The notes beneath the pieces are model-generated. The model was given only the letters and a program-made list of their open reading frames with translations, ran no database searches and had not been told where the DNA came from. A DNA stretch of 64,000 nucleotides. It comes from Plasmodium relictum (lineage: Eukaryota > Apicomplexa > Aconoidasida > Haemosporida > Plasmodiidae). Of this stretch, positions 22,201-31,916 are shown one piece after another; within the stretch, counting starts at the first letter, position 1, and each line of letters opens with the position of its first letter. Location of the stretch: positions 273,889-337,888 of the forward strand of contig NC_041684.1 of the NCBI RefSeq assembly GCF_900005765.1. The letters run 5' to 3'. Position numbers and translations under genes: made by a program.

Positions 22201-25200
22201 ATATTTATATGATCATTAGATATTAACTTATTTATATATGCGTGTTGCGTTTCATGAAAAATAATCATCAAAAATTTAAAAGCATTATTATATATATCTG
22301 GATTAGTACATTTAATTACATTATAAAATATGGTATGGATATCATTTAAGTTAAATAAATAGTGAGGTGCAAAGTTGGATAAATTGAAAGAAATATTTTC
22401 AGTAATACTATTATATAAATCATAAGAAAAAGAAATAATGTTATTAAGGAGTCCTTTAATTGAATCATCAAATTTAAGTAAATGCTGTTTTAGAATAATT
22501 TTATATATATTTTCAAAAGTTTTAATGCTTATATCATCAATATTTATTATATTAAATTTATTTTGAATTCTTTTATCAATGAATTTATTTGTATTGTTAT
22601 TAATGGTTCCTATAAATGATATATCATGAATAAATTTTTTTTCGTCTAAATTATCCCTATCATAAATTAATTTGTAAGTTAATAACTGCCTTAAAAATTC
22701 CAACGTTTGTTGTGTATCACAATTATCTTTAGCAGTTATATTTAAATCTTCTAAAAAGAATATATGTTTTTTTTGATTTGGTGGCCCATAAATTCTTGTG
22801 TTTCTTTTTTCTACATTATTTTCAATTATTTTTTGTAAAACAAATGAATTAGTGTAATAGTTAATACTTATGATAGTGTGGGTAAATTTTTCAATATTCA
22901 TATTTAAATTATTTTTTATGCATTTTGTTTTTCCAGTACCGTTATTTCCATAAACTAAAATTGCCTTATTTCTATCCAAACAATATTTTATCATTTTTTC
23001 AATTCTTATTAATTCTATGGTATTAATATATATATCATCATAATTATGCGGTAACATATTTTCAATATAATTATTTATACTTTTCTTTTTTTTTCTTTTT
23101 TTTTTACTCTTTTTATGCCCTCTTTTTTTTTCTCTTTTTTTTTCTTCTTTAACTCCATCTTCATATTCATCTTCATCTTCATCTTCATCTTCTTCTTCTT
23201 CTTCTTCTTCTTCTTTTTCACCTTCTACATCTTCTCTATTTTCTTCTCCTTCTTTTTCCTCTTCTTCTATGACTATTTGATTTTCATAACATTTTTCCTC
23301 ACTTTCAGATTCATTAAAATTCCATTTTATTTTCTGCAAAAATAAAATATCTTCATCTAAATATTCACTTAGGTGCTTCCAGCTATTTTCATAAATGTTA
23401 TAAATATAATTACAACAATAATCATTACCCATTTTAACCTTTAAATTGCTTTTTATGTTATTACTAAAGATATTTTTAGAATTCATAATTTTATCATCAA
23501 CTATTAAATTGTTAAGAACCCACATGTAAGAATTCATAAAAAAACAGTTATAATAATCTTTTAATATTTCGTAATTGTAATTAATTTTATTTACTATATT
23601 TTTCTCTTCATTATTCAATGCAGTATCTTTTATTTTACTATCATCAATATTTTTAGAATTATTGTTATTTAGTTTTAATTCCTCTTTGCAAAAAATTTTA
23701 TCGCTTCTGTTTTTTTCATTCAAAGAATCTGTTTTTTCGAAATCTCTTTTTTCTTCTTTTTCTTCTTCCTCTATGTTTTTATCTCCTCTTTTAGTTTTAG
23801 AATTACTAGCATTACATAATACTTCATTAGCATCTTCATTGTTCAGGAAATTATTTTCTTCATTTTGTTTGCTTTCAATTTTTCTGATTACTTCGTTAAT
23901 ATATTTTTCATATTTGAATAAAAAGTAATCAATGTAATTGCATATGGATTTTACTATATCTAAATTAGAAAGTTCAAAAGCAAATTTGCATTGTTTTCTT
24001 AGCATTTCAATATTTTGTGCATAAAATATATTAAATAAATAATAAAATTCCGTCTTTGCAATATTATTATTCAGTAAGTTAATCCATGAACTGATAAATA
24101 ATTTATAACTGATATCTCCTTTATTTATAAAAAGGACACCTCCTCTACTAACTGTTGCAGGAGATGCGTATTTCATATTGGTTATTTCAAAAAACAAATG
24201 CATTTCTTTAGTAAATGGTATTCTCTCATTACTCACTAAAGTTAGTACTTTGTTGTCATCCATTACAGTATTCATACTTTCTATCCACTCCGCATCAATA
24301 TTTCCATCTAGTAAAATTATTTTATGTTTTATATTTTCATTATAAGGGGTAATATTTCTTGACATTTTTCTCATAATAGATGATAAAGAACCATCAATCC
24401 ATTCATTATTTTTTGTTAAATATCCATAAAGTTCATAGGATTCAATGGATTTAGGATTAATAATTTCATATAAACAACTTTCTTCTATTTTATTTAAACT
24501 TCTAATCAAAATGTCTATAACACTGGACTTCCCACATCCATCTTCTCCTAATATAAAAACACAGTGTCTTACATCCATTAAATCTTTTAGTTGCTTCACT
24601 TTAAGGATAAAATTATCATCAATTTGCAAATTTGATTCTTTTAAACATATTTTGATAGCATCATCAAAACTGTAAATAATATTTCCTTGACTTTGTTCAT
24701 CTTTTAATTCACTGTATTTTTTAGAATCATCAAAGTTTTCATTTTTGGAATCTCCTAAGTTATAATCTTTTTTATCATCCCTTTTTGTATCATTATATTG
24801 GGAATGTTCCAAATTATAATTTTGTGAATCTTTTACATCATTATTATTTTCGGAAAAGTGTTCATTAGATAATTCGTTTTTCTTAAAATTTTGATTATTG
24901 AAGCTTTGTGTAGGATTACTTTTATATTTTTCCGAATTTTGTTGGCATTTTTCTTCCTCAAAAATGTTGCAGTTAACATTAGGAAATAGGTCATTAATTA
25001 AACCTAAAAATATAGGAATATCTTCATGGGTAATTTTAGGTATATTAAAGTCTTTTAAAGCTTTCATTAAAATAACTTCTTCATCAAAATTACTGAATTT
25101 TCTTTTTAAGTTTCCTGCTTGTATTAAAACAACTTTAACAGCTCTTAAACCCCAATCGTAATGGATATTCTTCTGTAATAATTCCTTACATAATTGATAC

Positions 25201-28200
25201 AATTCTACAAACTTATAGGATAATTTATTTGCTTTTATAAATCCAAATGACATTAACATATTTTCACATATAAATTTTATATCGGGGACAATCATAGAAC
25301 AAGATCTAAATAAATTTTTTAAATTTTCAGGTAGTTCTGTTCTTCCTGCATATCCAGGATTCATAGTAATAAAAAAACCACATGTTTTTTTTAATACTAT
25401 TTCATCATCAATAAAATGAAACATTGTTTTTTTTTCCTTAATAGCATCAAAAATACATTTAATTTGTGTACTAACAACTGATAATACTTCTATACTTATT
25501 CGATTGAATTCATCAAAGCATCCCCAAGCACCCGTTTGAGATAACCCTATGCAGATTTGTGACATATTAAAATAATTCATTTGATTACTGCAGTTAAAAA
25601 TAAAAATAGCTATACCTATTGCTTTGGATAAATCTTTTGTTGTTTCTGTTTTTCCTGTTCCAGCCGGCCCTGCAGGTGCACCACCAAGAATTAAATTTAA
25701 TGCTTGCGTTAAAGTAATATAGCATTTATCTGTTAAAGGGGTTATAACTAATTTACCTGAATTTCCAATATATTCATATAAATATTTTGTTTTAAAGTCA
25801 CATATTTTTATTTCACAAGTATAATTATTAATTTTTTTATCATATACCCAGTAATATTTTAACTGTGCTTGCCAGTCAAAGGAGGTACTATCTGATATTT
25901 TTTTTTTTATAAAAGATATTATTACATCTCTTGTATGTACATCTAGTATAATTAAAGATAATAATTTCGTTCTTATATTATAATCTTCTGTTTTTTCTAC
26001 TAATTTTATTAATTTATTTATCCTTTCAATTAAAATTTTTTTATAATCTACAAAAGCAGATTCATTCCCATTTTCTAATTCATCAAAACATTTATTGATT
26101 TCTTCTGTTACGACTATTTGATTACAAGTACATACCACTTGACTGATATATTTTGATATCATTGTTTCATCTCGATTATGTTCATCTAAATTTTCTGAAT
26201 TTATTTTTGCATTTTCTAATATACTTCTAATGGTTATTTTTAAATGATTTTCTAAGTCTTTTAAATAATTTTCTACATTACCCTTTAATGTTAATTCATT
26301 CAAAAATTCTAAATGCTCGTTTTCAATACTATAAACACCTTTAGCTACATATTCTTTACATTCGTTATTATTATTATTATCATTTTTTTTTTTATTTAAT
26401 TTATTTTTTATCTCATTGTTGTCTTCATAATCTTGTTTCATGGAATTTTCCTTTTGTTCATTTTCATCCTCAATTTTCTCAATTTTATCATTATTTTTTA
26501 GTAACTCATTCTCAAACATTTCTCCATTATTATCTTCTTTATTAGTACCTTCATTTATATTATCTTTGTTGAACTCAATAGTTTTAATAGCATTAAATAC
26601 ATCATTTATATATGGTAATATTTTTAAAGGATTTTTTCCGTTACTTAAAATATCTAGCAAAGCAATATTGGATAAAAAATAAAAGCGTGGGAAAGCTTTT
26701 TTTTTTTGATCTAAATAATCATTTAAAGCCTTTTCACACAATTCTATGTTTTTAAAAAATTTACTTAATAGATAAAACAAATCCTCATTTAAGCATACTT
26801 GTAGAACATTTTTTTGTTCAGATGCACTTTGAATTATTTCTTTATATTCATTTTCAATGTTAAAAAACATTTTACTTTCTTGAGGTAACTGTGAATGAAT
26901 ATCTTCTGAGTTCAAGTAAATAGGTTGCAATCTTTCAAATTTATTCAAAAATTTTCTCCATATATTAATTACTTCATCAATTTTTTTCAAATTTTCTTGT
27001 GTATTTAATATGGTTTCTTGAATAAATAATATATATTTTTTCTGATTAATAAAAAATAATATTTCAGAAGTGTGAACGTCAACAATCTCTAATATCATAT
27101 CCATATTGGTTATTTGAATGTAATTGTTTTTTTTTAAAAATTCAAAGTTCATTTGTTTCCATATTATATTTATTTCCTTTATTTTATTTTCTATTTTTCT
27201 TTCTTTCTTAGCTTGTTCTATGACATCGTGAACAGCGTCAACATGCTTATATAATTTTAAATCAAAAAATTCTTGCAATGTTAACTCTTTGTATTTTATT
27301 TTGAAATTCTTGTTTATAAGAATATCATTATTTATACTTTTTTCATTATCGTTTGTGTTACCATTATTATCTTCTCCGTTAATTTCTATCTCATTCTTGT
27401 CAGTGTTATGTGTTTCCATGCTCAAAGAAATGCTATTGTTTTCTTTTTTTTTTGAATATAAATTATTAACACTTCCAGATATATTTATTATTATATTCCA
27501 ATGCCTATCAAATATACAATCGTTATTTAAATCCACTAAAAGCGGTAATATAGAAGATAACTTTTTTAATTCTTTAATTATATACTCATATATAGGTAAA
27601 TGTTTTAAATCAAAAAATTTTTTTCTTATATATAGTAATATAAAATCAATTATATAAATATTACTATTGACATCTATATCTTTCCATAACTTTTGTTTTT
27701 CTTTTTCTATAAAAAATATCACACTATTCGTCAGATCCCATAAATATTTTAAATCTCTTAGTTTTAAGTCAATTTCTTCTAATTCATCAAATACAGTTAT
27801 ATCTATTTCAAATAAAATTTCTAATTCATTATGATACTTCTGCTTCTCTTTATAAATTTGAAAACTTTTTCTAAAATCATTAATTTTTTCGTAGGGAGAA
27901 TTATAAATGTCTTTTGGAGTACTTGGTATATTTTTAAATATATGTTTCTTAAGATTGCTTAATTCTTCTTTAAAATTTTTTATTTCTATTTTAATATTTT
28001 TAATTTCATTATTTTTATATTTTAGTATTTTTTCTTTAATTTCATTATATTGTACTTCCACTTTCTCTTTATTTTTTTCTATATTATCTAAGACATCATT
28101 ATATTTAATGACTATATCTAAATCTTTTAAATTTTCCATTATTTCCTTAATTTTTTGAAAAATTAAAGGAACAATTTTTCTACTTAACTTTACACTTCTT

Positions 28201-31200
28201 AAATTTCTCATAAGATTATAAAATATATCCTTTTTTTTATTCATATCTATATTTTTTTCCTCTTTAATAGGATTAATATTATCATCTTTCTCCATATTAT
28301 TTCTATTATGTTTCTCATCTTTATTAGAGATATTTTTATTGTCCACTTTTTTACTGAAAAATTCAACTATTTCTACTTCATTTAGATTGCTAATCACATT
28401 TTCATAAAATGAATTGATTGAATATATAACATCTTTCACGAAGTTTTGCAAATATTCACAGTATAATGATATATTTTTTTTAGTAAAAGAAATTAATCTT
28501 TCTACTAAATTTTCAGAATAAAATGAAATAAAATTTATTGCTTCATATGTTTTTAAGTGATAAAAATTATTCAATTCTTCTTTTAATGATAATATTAATT
28601 TTTTATATGAATGAACATTGGGAAATAAGTGAGGAATATTTATGTTAATAAGTTTCAATGAATCTTGAAAATTGTTATTATATTCAAAGTAATTAGGATA
28701 TAATGATATTTCATTTTTTTGTTTAAATAATAAAAATTCTTTTTTTATATCTATTTTCCATATATATTCATATTTTTTTAAGCTTTCTAAATATTCATAA
28801 CTTTTTTCAATTGTATTTTCAAAAAAGGTTTCTATTTTGTTCTTGTTAGAATTTACACTTAAACTTAATAGAATCTCATTTATATAATCTCCGCTTTTAA
28901 TATCTATTCTTTTGATACCTGAACATAAATTCATAAAGTCATCTATCCATTTATAGAACATGGATGTTATACAAAAAGATTTTGTACTTCTTAATTTTAA
29001 ATCTAAATTTAATTTATTTTCTATAAAATTAATTTTTATGGTAAATAATTGCTCATCTTTTTTATTAAATTTCATTACTTCGTATAAGTTATTAAATAAA
29101 AAGTTTGTAAGTTCTATTAATTTATCTATTATTATATTATTTAAAAATTTTAAGTAATTTTTCCACATGACATTATTTTTTTTTATTTTTAATATATCAT
29201 AAGACTGCTTAATATTTATATTAATACTTTTAAAATCATCATTCAATTTTCCTTTTAATAATGATAAATTATTTTTGTAACTATTTAAATAATTATATAT
29301 ATCTTCATGCTTTTTTCTTTTTTCAATAATTGGTTTTTTTAGCCAACTGTTTGTCAAATTTAAAATAGATACTATGTTATTATGAAGAATAGAAATGTTG
29401 TTATATATATCTGACATATCTTTATCTACACTCTCAATATACTCATAAATGTTATCTTCTGACCATTTTAATTCTTTAACACCTTTTAATAAGGTATTTT
29501 TTATAGCATCAATTTTTTCTTCAAATAAATTTTTTTCTACATCTAATGTTTTAGTAATAACACTATTATATTTTTTTGTGATATTATTTAGTATATTAAT
29601 AAATTTTTTAAATGTATTTGCTTTATTATAAATATTTAAACAATCTTCATTTACAGTCAAATTATTTAAAAAGAAATTTTTTATATTATTTATGAACATA
29701 AATATGTATGGATGAAAATTTACATAAAATTTATCCGATTTTATTTTAAAAATACTTTCATTTAAAAAATTATTTACAACATCAATGGTTTCCGTAAACC
29801 ATTCTTTACTTACCTCAGAAATATATCTACTTATTTTTTCAGAAATATTTTTATATAAACTATTTATTTCGTCTGTCTTTTCATTTTGAAATTTTAAAAT
29901 TTTCATTATTTTTCTTAAGGGAAAATATTGTTGTTCAATTCTTTTTAATAAAGATGTGAACAAATTTATAACTTCACAAAACAGGGGGGAATTTTTATTT
30001 ATACTTAAATTTTTTAAGTTATCTTCAAAATCTTCTTTATTTTCATTTACCCTTTTTTCTACCAAGACATTTGTTTTATCATTTTCATTTATATTAAAAT
30101 TTTCTTGATTTTCTTTAATATAATCTTTTTGATCATCATTATTAAAACTATGATTTCTTGTTTGACAAGAATTTTCAAGAAACATTTTTTTATTATTTTC
30201 AATAATTGTTTTATTTTTTATAAACAAGTTATCCACTAATATGAATTCTTTCTTTAAATCTTGACATAAAAGTGATGTATGTCTTATTAATTCTACTTCA
30301 ATTGCATGTATATCTCTTAAAATTAAAAAAGAGTTCAATAATTTGATATTTTTTTTCAAATCATTATCAAAAGAGTATACAAATACACATATTAATCTTT
30401 TGTTTAACTCCTTCACTTTACATTCAAAAGAATTATATTTGTTTATAAAAATATTTTCTTCTTCATTTAATATTTCGTGATTTAGGTCTAAGAAGGCTTC
30501 ATTAATTATATTAAAATCACGAGATATATTATGAATTTCTTCAGTTAATTTTTTTCCTTTTTCCCCAGGAATTTCAATTTTTTCTAATTTCATGTAAGTC
30601 TGATATATTTTTAAATATTCAATTAGTAACTTTAATTTATACATATATAAACTAACAGAAGGGAAGTAAATGTTTTCTTCTTCTATTTCGTTTTTTATAT
30701 TATTAATTTCCATTATTTGTTTTTCATCATTGAAATTTATATTCGATTCATATAATGATTGCAATTTTTTATTTTTTTCCTTATATAATTTAAACAAATA
30801 TAAAAAGTTTAAGAGGAAATTTAATATTGAATATAATTTACTTTTTAAAATATCTACACAATTATATATAGAATTTATAATTTCTTGTGTACTAATATTC
30901 TGATTACATGAATTAATTAACACTTTTGATAAAAAATTAAAAACAAATTTACAGTTTTTAATTAAGTAATTTGATTTTTCAATAGATATGGATAAAGCAT
31001 GAATAATAGGCAAAACATATTTATTCTTTTTTTCTATATCCTCCTTGTGATTTTCTAGTTTTTGTAAAAAATGTACTACTGGTTTTAAATGGGTATATAG
31101 ATCAGAAACTTCCGATTTATGTTCAATGATTTCATTTTTTATATTTTCAATTATATTCTTGTAACTAGAATTTTTTTTTTTTTCCAAAATTATATTTATT

Positions 31201-31916
31201 ATTTCTTTAAAATTTTCTTTGTCTATCTCATTATATAAATAGTTAATGTTTTCATTTTTATTTTTTAGGCATTTTAGAAATTCAAAACAGTTTGCATAAT
31301 TTTTTTTTTTATAATTCATGAAATTTCGTAGAATTATGTGGTAACATCTAATAAAATGTATTAAATATTCTTCTATATTGTTTACATTTTCTTCTTTTAC
31401 GTCAAAAGTTAAATATGGTAATATTAATTTTTCTTCTTTTTCTCCATAAATAATTCTTAAATTAAGTAAAAAATTATTAAATTTTTTTTTCATTTCTTTT
31501 AGAAGGGAAGAAGAATTTATATCTTCATTTTTATTCATAAAATTAAAAAAAAAAACTTCTAAAAAGCTTCTTATAACATTTTCGGCATCATTATTCATTT
31601 CCAAAAATAAAATATTGCTTTGAGGTGTTTTATAAATTATCAAAAACTTTTCATTTTTTCTTTTTTTAAAGAGATCTAAAATGGAATCATATATCTTTAT
31701 TGAATCCTTCTCATGAAAAACAAATAAACATTCCTCATAATTTGAGTGAAAATCATTTAATAATTTAATTGTGTTTTCATCATTCTTTATATTATTTATT
31801 ACTTCTTCCTTAAGACAACCATGAATATTAAAAAATTCTAATGTGCTTACTAAAATTTCTTCAATTTTTTCGTTATAATCACCATCAAGATTATTTAAAT
31901 CATTTGCTTTATTCAT
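16245..31916 (-). CDS. Dynein heavy chain, axonemal type
   Basis: Motor subunit that slides microtubules. In Plasmodium, axonemal dyneins serve the flagellum of the male gamete. One uninterrupted frame of 5,223 residues, longer than the usual 4,000-4,700. A long tail (about 1-1,950) precedes the ATPase ring. P-loops lie at residue 2083 (AAA1, GPAGTGKT, with WGCFDEFNRI), 2457 (AAA2, GEDGCGKS), 2990 (AAA3, GNNGTGKT, with FFLEDLN) and 3426 (AAA4, GFGGSGKQ). The coiled-coil stalk and microtubule-binding region follow (about 3,640-3,980; NPPKECLDVTHAVLIAL). The C-terminal cap has YIYGLYLDGANYD, YECPVYKTLSRG and DKWILAGVALIL, closest to the outer-arm group in my judgement. Extra length comes from low-complexity insertions, notably an acidic then Lys/Arg-rich stretch before AAA3 (23060-23280) and Asn-rich runs before AAA4. 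The outer-arm assignment is tentative. Confidence 0.97.
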   Translation of the reverse strand: MNKANDLNNLDGDYNEKIEEILVSTLEFFNIHGCLKEEVINNIKNDENTIKLLNDFHSNYEECLFVFHEKDSIKIYDSILDLFKKRKNEKFLIIYKTPQSNILFLEMNNDAENVIRSFLEVFFFNFMNKNEDINSSSLLKEMKKKFNNFLLNLRIIYGEKEEKLILPYLTFDVKEENVNNIEEYLIHFIRCYHIILRNFMNYKKKNYANCFEFLKCLKNKNENINYLYNEIDKENFKEIINIILEKKKNSSYKNIIENIKNEIIEHKSEVSDLYTHLKPVVHFLQKLENHKEDIEKKNKYVLPIIHALSISIEKSNYLIKNCKFVFNFLSKVLINSCNQNISTQEIINSIYNCVDILKSKLYSILNFLLNFLYLFKLYKEKNKKLQSLYESNINFNDEKQIMEINNIKNEIEEENIYFPSVSLYMYKLKLLIEYLKIYQTYMKLEKIEIPGEKGKKLTEEIHNISRDFNIINEAFLDLNHEILNEEENIFINKYNSFECKVKELNKRLICVFVYSFDNDLKKNIKLLNSFLILRDIHAIEVELIRHTSLLCQDLKKEFILVDNLFIKNKTIIENNKKMFLENSCQTRNHSFNNDDQKDYIKENQENFNINENDKTNVLVEKRVNENKEDFEDNLKNLSINKNSPLFCEVINLFTSLLKRIEQQYFPLRKIMKILKFQNEKTDEINSLYKNISEKISRYISEVSKEWFTETIDVVNNFLNESIFKIKSDKFYVNFHPYIFMFINNIKNFFLNNLTVNEDCLNIYNKANTFKKFINILNNITKKYNSVITKTLDVEKNLFEEKIDAIKNTLLKGVKELKWSEDNIYEYIESVDKDMSDIYNNISILHNNIVSILNLTNSWLKKPIIEKRKKHEDIYNYLNSYKNNLSLLKGKLNDDFKSININIKQSYDILKIKKNNVMWKNYLKFLNNIIIDKLIELTNFLFNNLYEVMKFNKKDEQLFTIKINFIENKLNLDLKLRSTKSFCITSMFYKWIDDFMNLCSGIKRIDIKSGDYINEILLSLSVNSNKNKIETFFENTIEKSYEYLESLKKYEYIWKIDIKKEFLLFKQKNEISLYPNYFEYNNNFQDSLKLININIPHLFPNVHSYKKLILSLKEELNNFYHLKTYEAINFISFYSENLVERLISFTKKNISLYCEYLQNFVKDVIYSINSFYENVISNLNEVEIVEFFSKKVDNKNISNKDEKHNRNNMEKDDNINPIKEEKNIDMNKKKDIFYNLMRNLRSVKLSRKIVPLIFQKIKEIMENLKDLDIVIKYNDVLDNIEKNKEKVEVQYNEIKEKILKYKNNEIKNIKIEIKNFKEELSNLKKHIFKNIPSTPKDIYNSPYEKINDFRKSFQIYKEKQKYHNELEILFEIDITVFDELEEIDLKLRDLKYLWDLTNSVIFFIEKEKQKLWKDIDVNSNIYIIDFILLYIRKKFFDLKHLPIYEYIIKELKKLSSILPLLVDLNNDCIFDRHWNIIINISGSVNNLYSKKKENNSISLSMETHNTDKNEIEINGEDNNGNTNDNEKSINNDILINKNFKIKYKELTLQEFFDLKLYKHVDAVHDVIEQAKKERKIENKIKEINIIWKQMNFEFLKKNNYIQITNMDMILEIVDVHTSEILFFINQKKYILFIQETILNTQENLKKIDEVINIWRKFLNKFERLQPIYLNSEDIHSQLPQESKMFFNIENEYKEIIQSASEQKNVLQVCLNEDLFYLLSKFFKNIELCEKALNDYLDQKKKAFPRFYFLSNIALLDILSNGKNPLKILPYINDVFNAIKTIEFNKDNINEGTNKEDNNGEMFENELLKNNDKIEKIEDENEQKENSMKQDYEDNNEIKNKLNKKKNDNNNNNECKEYVAKGVYSIENEHLEFLNELTLKGNVENYLKDLENHLKITIRSILENAKINSENLDEHNRDETMISKYISQVVCTCNQIVVTEEINKCFDELENGNESAFVDYKKILIERINKLIKLVEKTEDYNIRTKLLSLIILDVHTRDVIISFIKKKISDSTSFDWQAQLKYYWVYDKKINNYTCEIKICDFKTKYLYEYIGNSGKLVITPLTDKCYITLTQALNLILGGAPAGPAGTGKTETTKDLSKAIGIAIFIFNCSNQMNYFNMSQICIGLSQTGAWGCFDEFNRISIEVLSVVSTQIKCIFDAIKEKKTMFHFIDDEIVLKKTCGFFITMNPGYAGRTELPENLKNLFRSCSMIVPDIKFICENMLMSFGFIKANKLSYKFVELYQLCKELLQKNIHYDWGLRAVKVVLIQAGNLKRKFSNFDEEVILMKALKDFNIPKITHEDIPIFLGLINDLFPNVNCNIFEEEKCQQNSEKYKSNPTQSFNNQNFKKNELSNEHFSENNNDVKDSQNYNLEHSQYNDTKRDDKKDYNLGDSKNENFDDSKKYSELKDEQSQGNIIYSFDDAIKICLKESNLQIDDNFILKVKQLKDLMDVRHCVFILGEDGCGKSSVIDILIRSLNKIEESCLYEIINPKSIESYELYGYLTKNNEWIDGSLSSIMRKMSRNITPYNENIKHKIILLDGNIDAEWIESMNTVMDDNKVLTLVSNERIPFTKEMHLFFEITNMKYASPATVSRGGVLFINKGDISYKLFISSWINLLNNNIAKTEFYYLFNIFYAQNIEMLRKQCKFAFELSNLDIVKSICNYIDYFLFKYEKYINEVIRKIESKQNEENNFLNNEDANEVLCNASNSKTKRGDKNIEEEEKEEKRDFEKTDSLNEKNRSDKIFCKEELKLNNNNSKNIDDSKIKDTALNNEEKNIVNKINYNYEILKDYYNCFFMNSYMWVLNNLIVDDKIMNSKNIFSNNIKSNLKVKMGNDYCCNYIYNIYENSWKHLSEYLDEDILFLQKIKWNFNESESEEKCYENQIVIEEEEKEGEENREDVEGEKEEEEEEEEDEDEDEDEYEDGVKEEKKREKKRGHKKSKKKRKKKKSINNYIENMLPHNYDDIYINTIELIRIEKMIKYCLDRNKAILVYGNNGTGKTKCIKNNLNMNIEKFTHTIISINYYTNSFVLQKIIENNVEKRNTRIYGPPNQKKHIFFLEDLNITAKDNCDTQQTLEFLRQLLTYKLIYDRDNLDEKKFIHDISFIGTINNNTNKFIDKRIQNKFNIINIDDISIKTFENIYKIILKQHLLKFDDSIKGLLNNIISFSYDLYNSITENISFNLSNFAPHYLFNLNDIHTIFYNVIKCTNPDIYNNAFKFLMIIFHETQHAYINKLISNDHINIFTQIFNKQVLQYFPFFKDDFEKHKETFDAINEKDNINSTHKIYSPSYNDNINEENKNNKDVNGNDNFDNIDNLNNKIDGNINNSINDNVNNSNNNSNDNTKEKEKQLIYDLNKNIFTSFISIRNGLDKMYLNVKKFYQLKEVLTEKLNEYNTTHVELPLVLFDYAIIQICKICRILDFNISHLMLIGFGGSGKQSLLKLSIFINSLNLLNISTNNKYDVNNFKSDLQEFHLKCAIKPGNVHVLLLKEKDILDSFLPYINDLTSTGLCNNLFTKDEYLGIFSSIRNQIKYLNIGESNEDVFNYYINKIRKNFKIAITHSPISNLYRDRLIKFPSFLSNFSFIYFLPWPYEALVNVANKFLNDVEINDELKKKICEHMAFVHTSTNEMNKKYLKQKNRYNYVIPKTFLEYIYFYKNLLSVKNFEIEKSVERLNKGLLALTSTRENVEVLKKEIEIKITNIEEKKIEVNDILNKVKEATEVTNKEQQIVNEEKKKTEIFTKEAIEIQLKADKELSEALPIMNKAKDAVNCITKSAIQELKSLQNPPKECLDVTHAVLIALKEIKNYSWKFAQKIMNNPTQFLSKLQKFDAENMDEETVNLLTPFIQKKFFNYEMMKTKSSACAYLALWLVNIVKYNEVYKKVKPLMDKLQEATNNKNKAQEKLDQLENKVKELTDSVEKLRRKMNEVNEEKNNVIKIYNESKDKLNRAENLVNMLSDEYSRWSDEISIINSNKKFIYGDCLLLSSFITYLGVFSSSFRINLWKKLWLEHIKNSNILINNITSPIDIMVQDIQIATWKNEKLPEDKISIENALIVSTCYRWPLLIDPQLQGLKWLKVKGGNNITCLQFNCENFIKKVKNVILKGGYLIIENINEEIDNVIDSLLNREFIKKGNDTFIKIDNEEMPFNFPNAISRISKIKSFFENNTNNNVSNKNNASENHNNFCNELDMNKNYLKHNFQNINKAFSNENVVKVNFFNLILQTKLSNPHFKPEVNSQCTLINFSVTCEGLEEQILAIIVNIEKPELEKQKQILVKNRNEYKIILNNLEDEILYQLSTVDSTTIIDNISLINSLKTTKDTSINIQRQVEDSIKTESEINKTRELYRTLANEASIVYFILILMHNINYMYQYSLDSFINLLLKSIEAVHNSNNEKNNINDSNNKTDAFNNNDLALERQDNYYDSKIFFNNSVEDNKDNNEENNIYDEHMNKLIISFRKTIYSWINRGLLEKDKLLFNCIFVFKLLEKKKIFDKDFNMDYLNFFLKPPRSENVSENPLKEWLSDDCWENILLLSKFKEFENLSTNIHIDAQHKFKQWCSEIQPEICKLPLEWKKLNNYSFKKLLIIRCLRPDRITVTLENYIKNILPNSEEIMERNNSFVDTLESSYNFMVNSTPILFILTPGSDFIKYVELLGKKYKFYLNNNLHVVSLGQGQESIALSKLELSHKEGHWIVLENIHLMAKFNLILENVIDKYSTEGSHPNFRCFLTSEITTNIPISILERSIKLTNEAPTGFKENLKRAFTFFSSDDYEEKDLRTKNILFSLCYFHSIIVERAKFGAEGFNIKYPFSLSDLRDSAKVLFNYLDNQNSIKVPWNDLKYIFGEIMYGGHIVNDKDMLVCKTYLNYFMREQSLEGMQLIPFSKNIQLFSPNNYSYDKILKYIDTQIVYESSILYGLNQHAEMNFRTNESIKLLKNILKLKLKETSTFVEELTTGETMENKTSNILSEILSEIDSVFFNVEELMKSIPDDQLTPLQYFLFQECTLMNSLTSVMKNSLKELSLAIKGEINMTSKIESLMNSLYKDKLPELWKNNSYSSNRNLSSWVNNLKERISFLTDWFNDPLLTPKVFNISLLFNPNSFFSAIKQILSRNEKCELDKIIMQIEVTNKTLNNIHSYPKEGAYIYGLYLDGANYDVEKNTLCDSSSKQKYFLMPVIHCKPIISMGKIDTDVYECPVYKTLSRGNTYVTNIKLKTKESPDKWILAGVALILDIADD
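23161..23216. repeat. CTT/CAT trinucleotide microsatellite inside the dynein gene
   Basis: Repeats of TTCATC and CTT on the + strand encode, on the minus strand, an unbroken Glu/Asp tract just before the Lys/Arg-rich block that precedes AAA3. The array keeps the reading frame and is a likely site of length variation. Confidence 0.85.
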
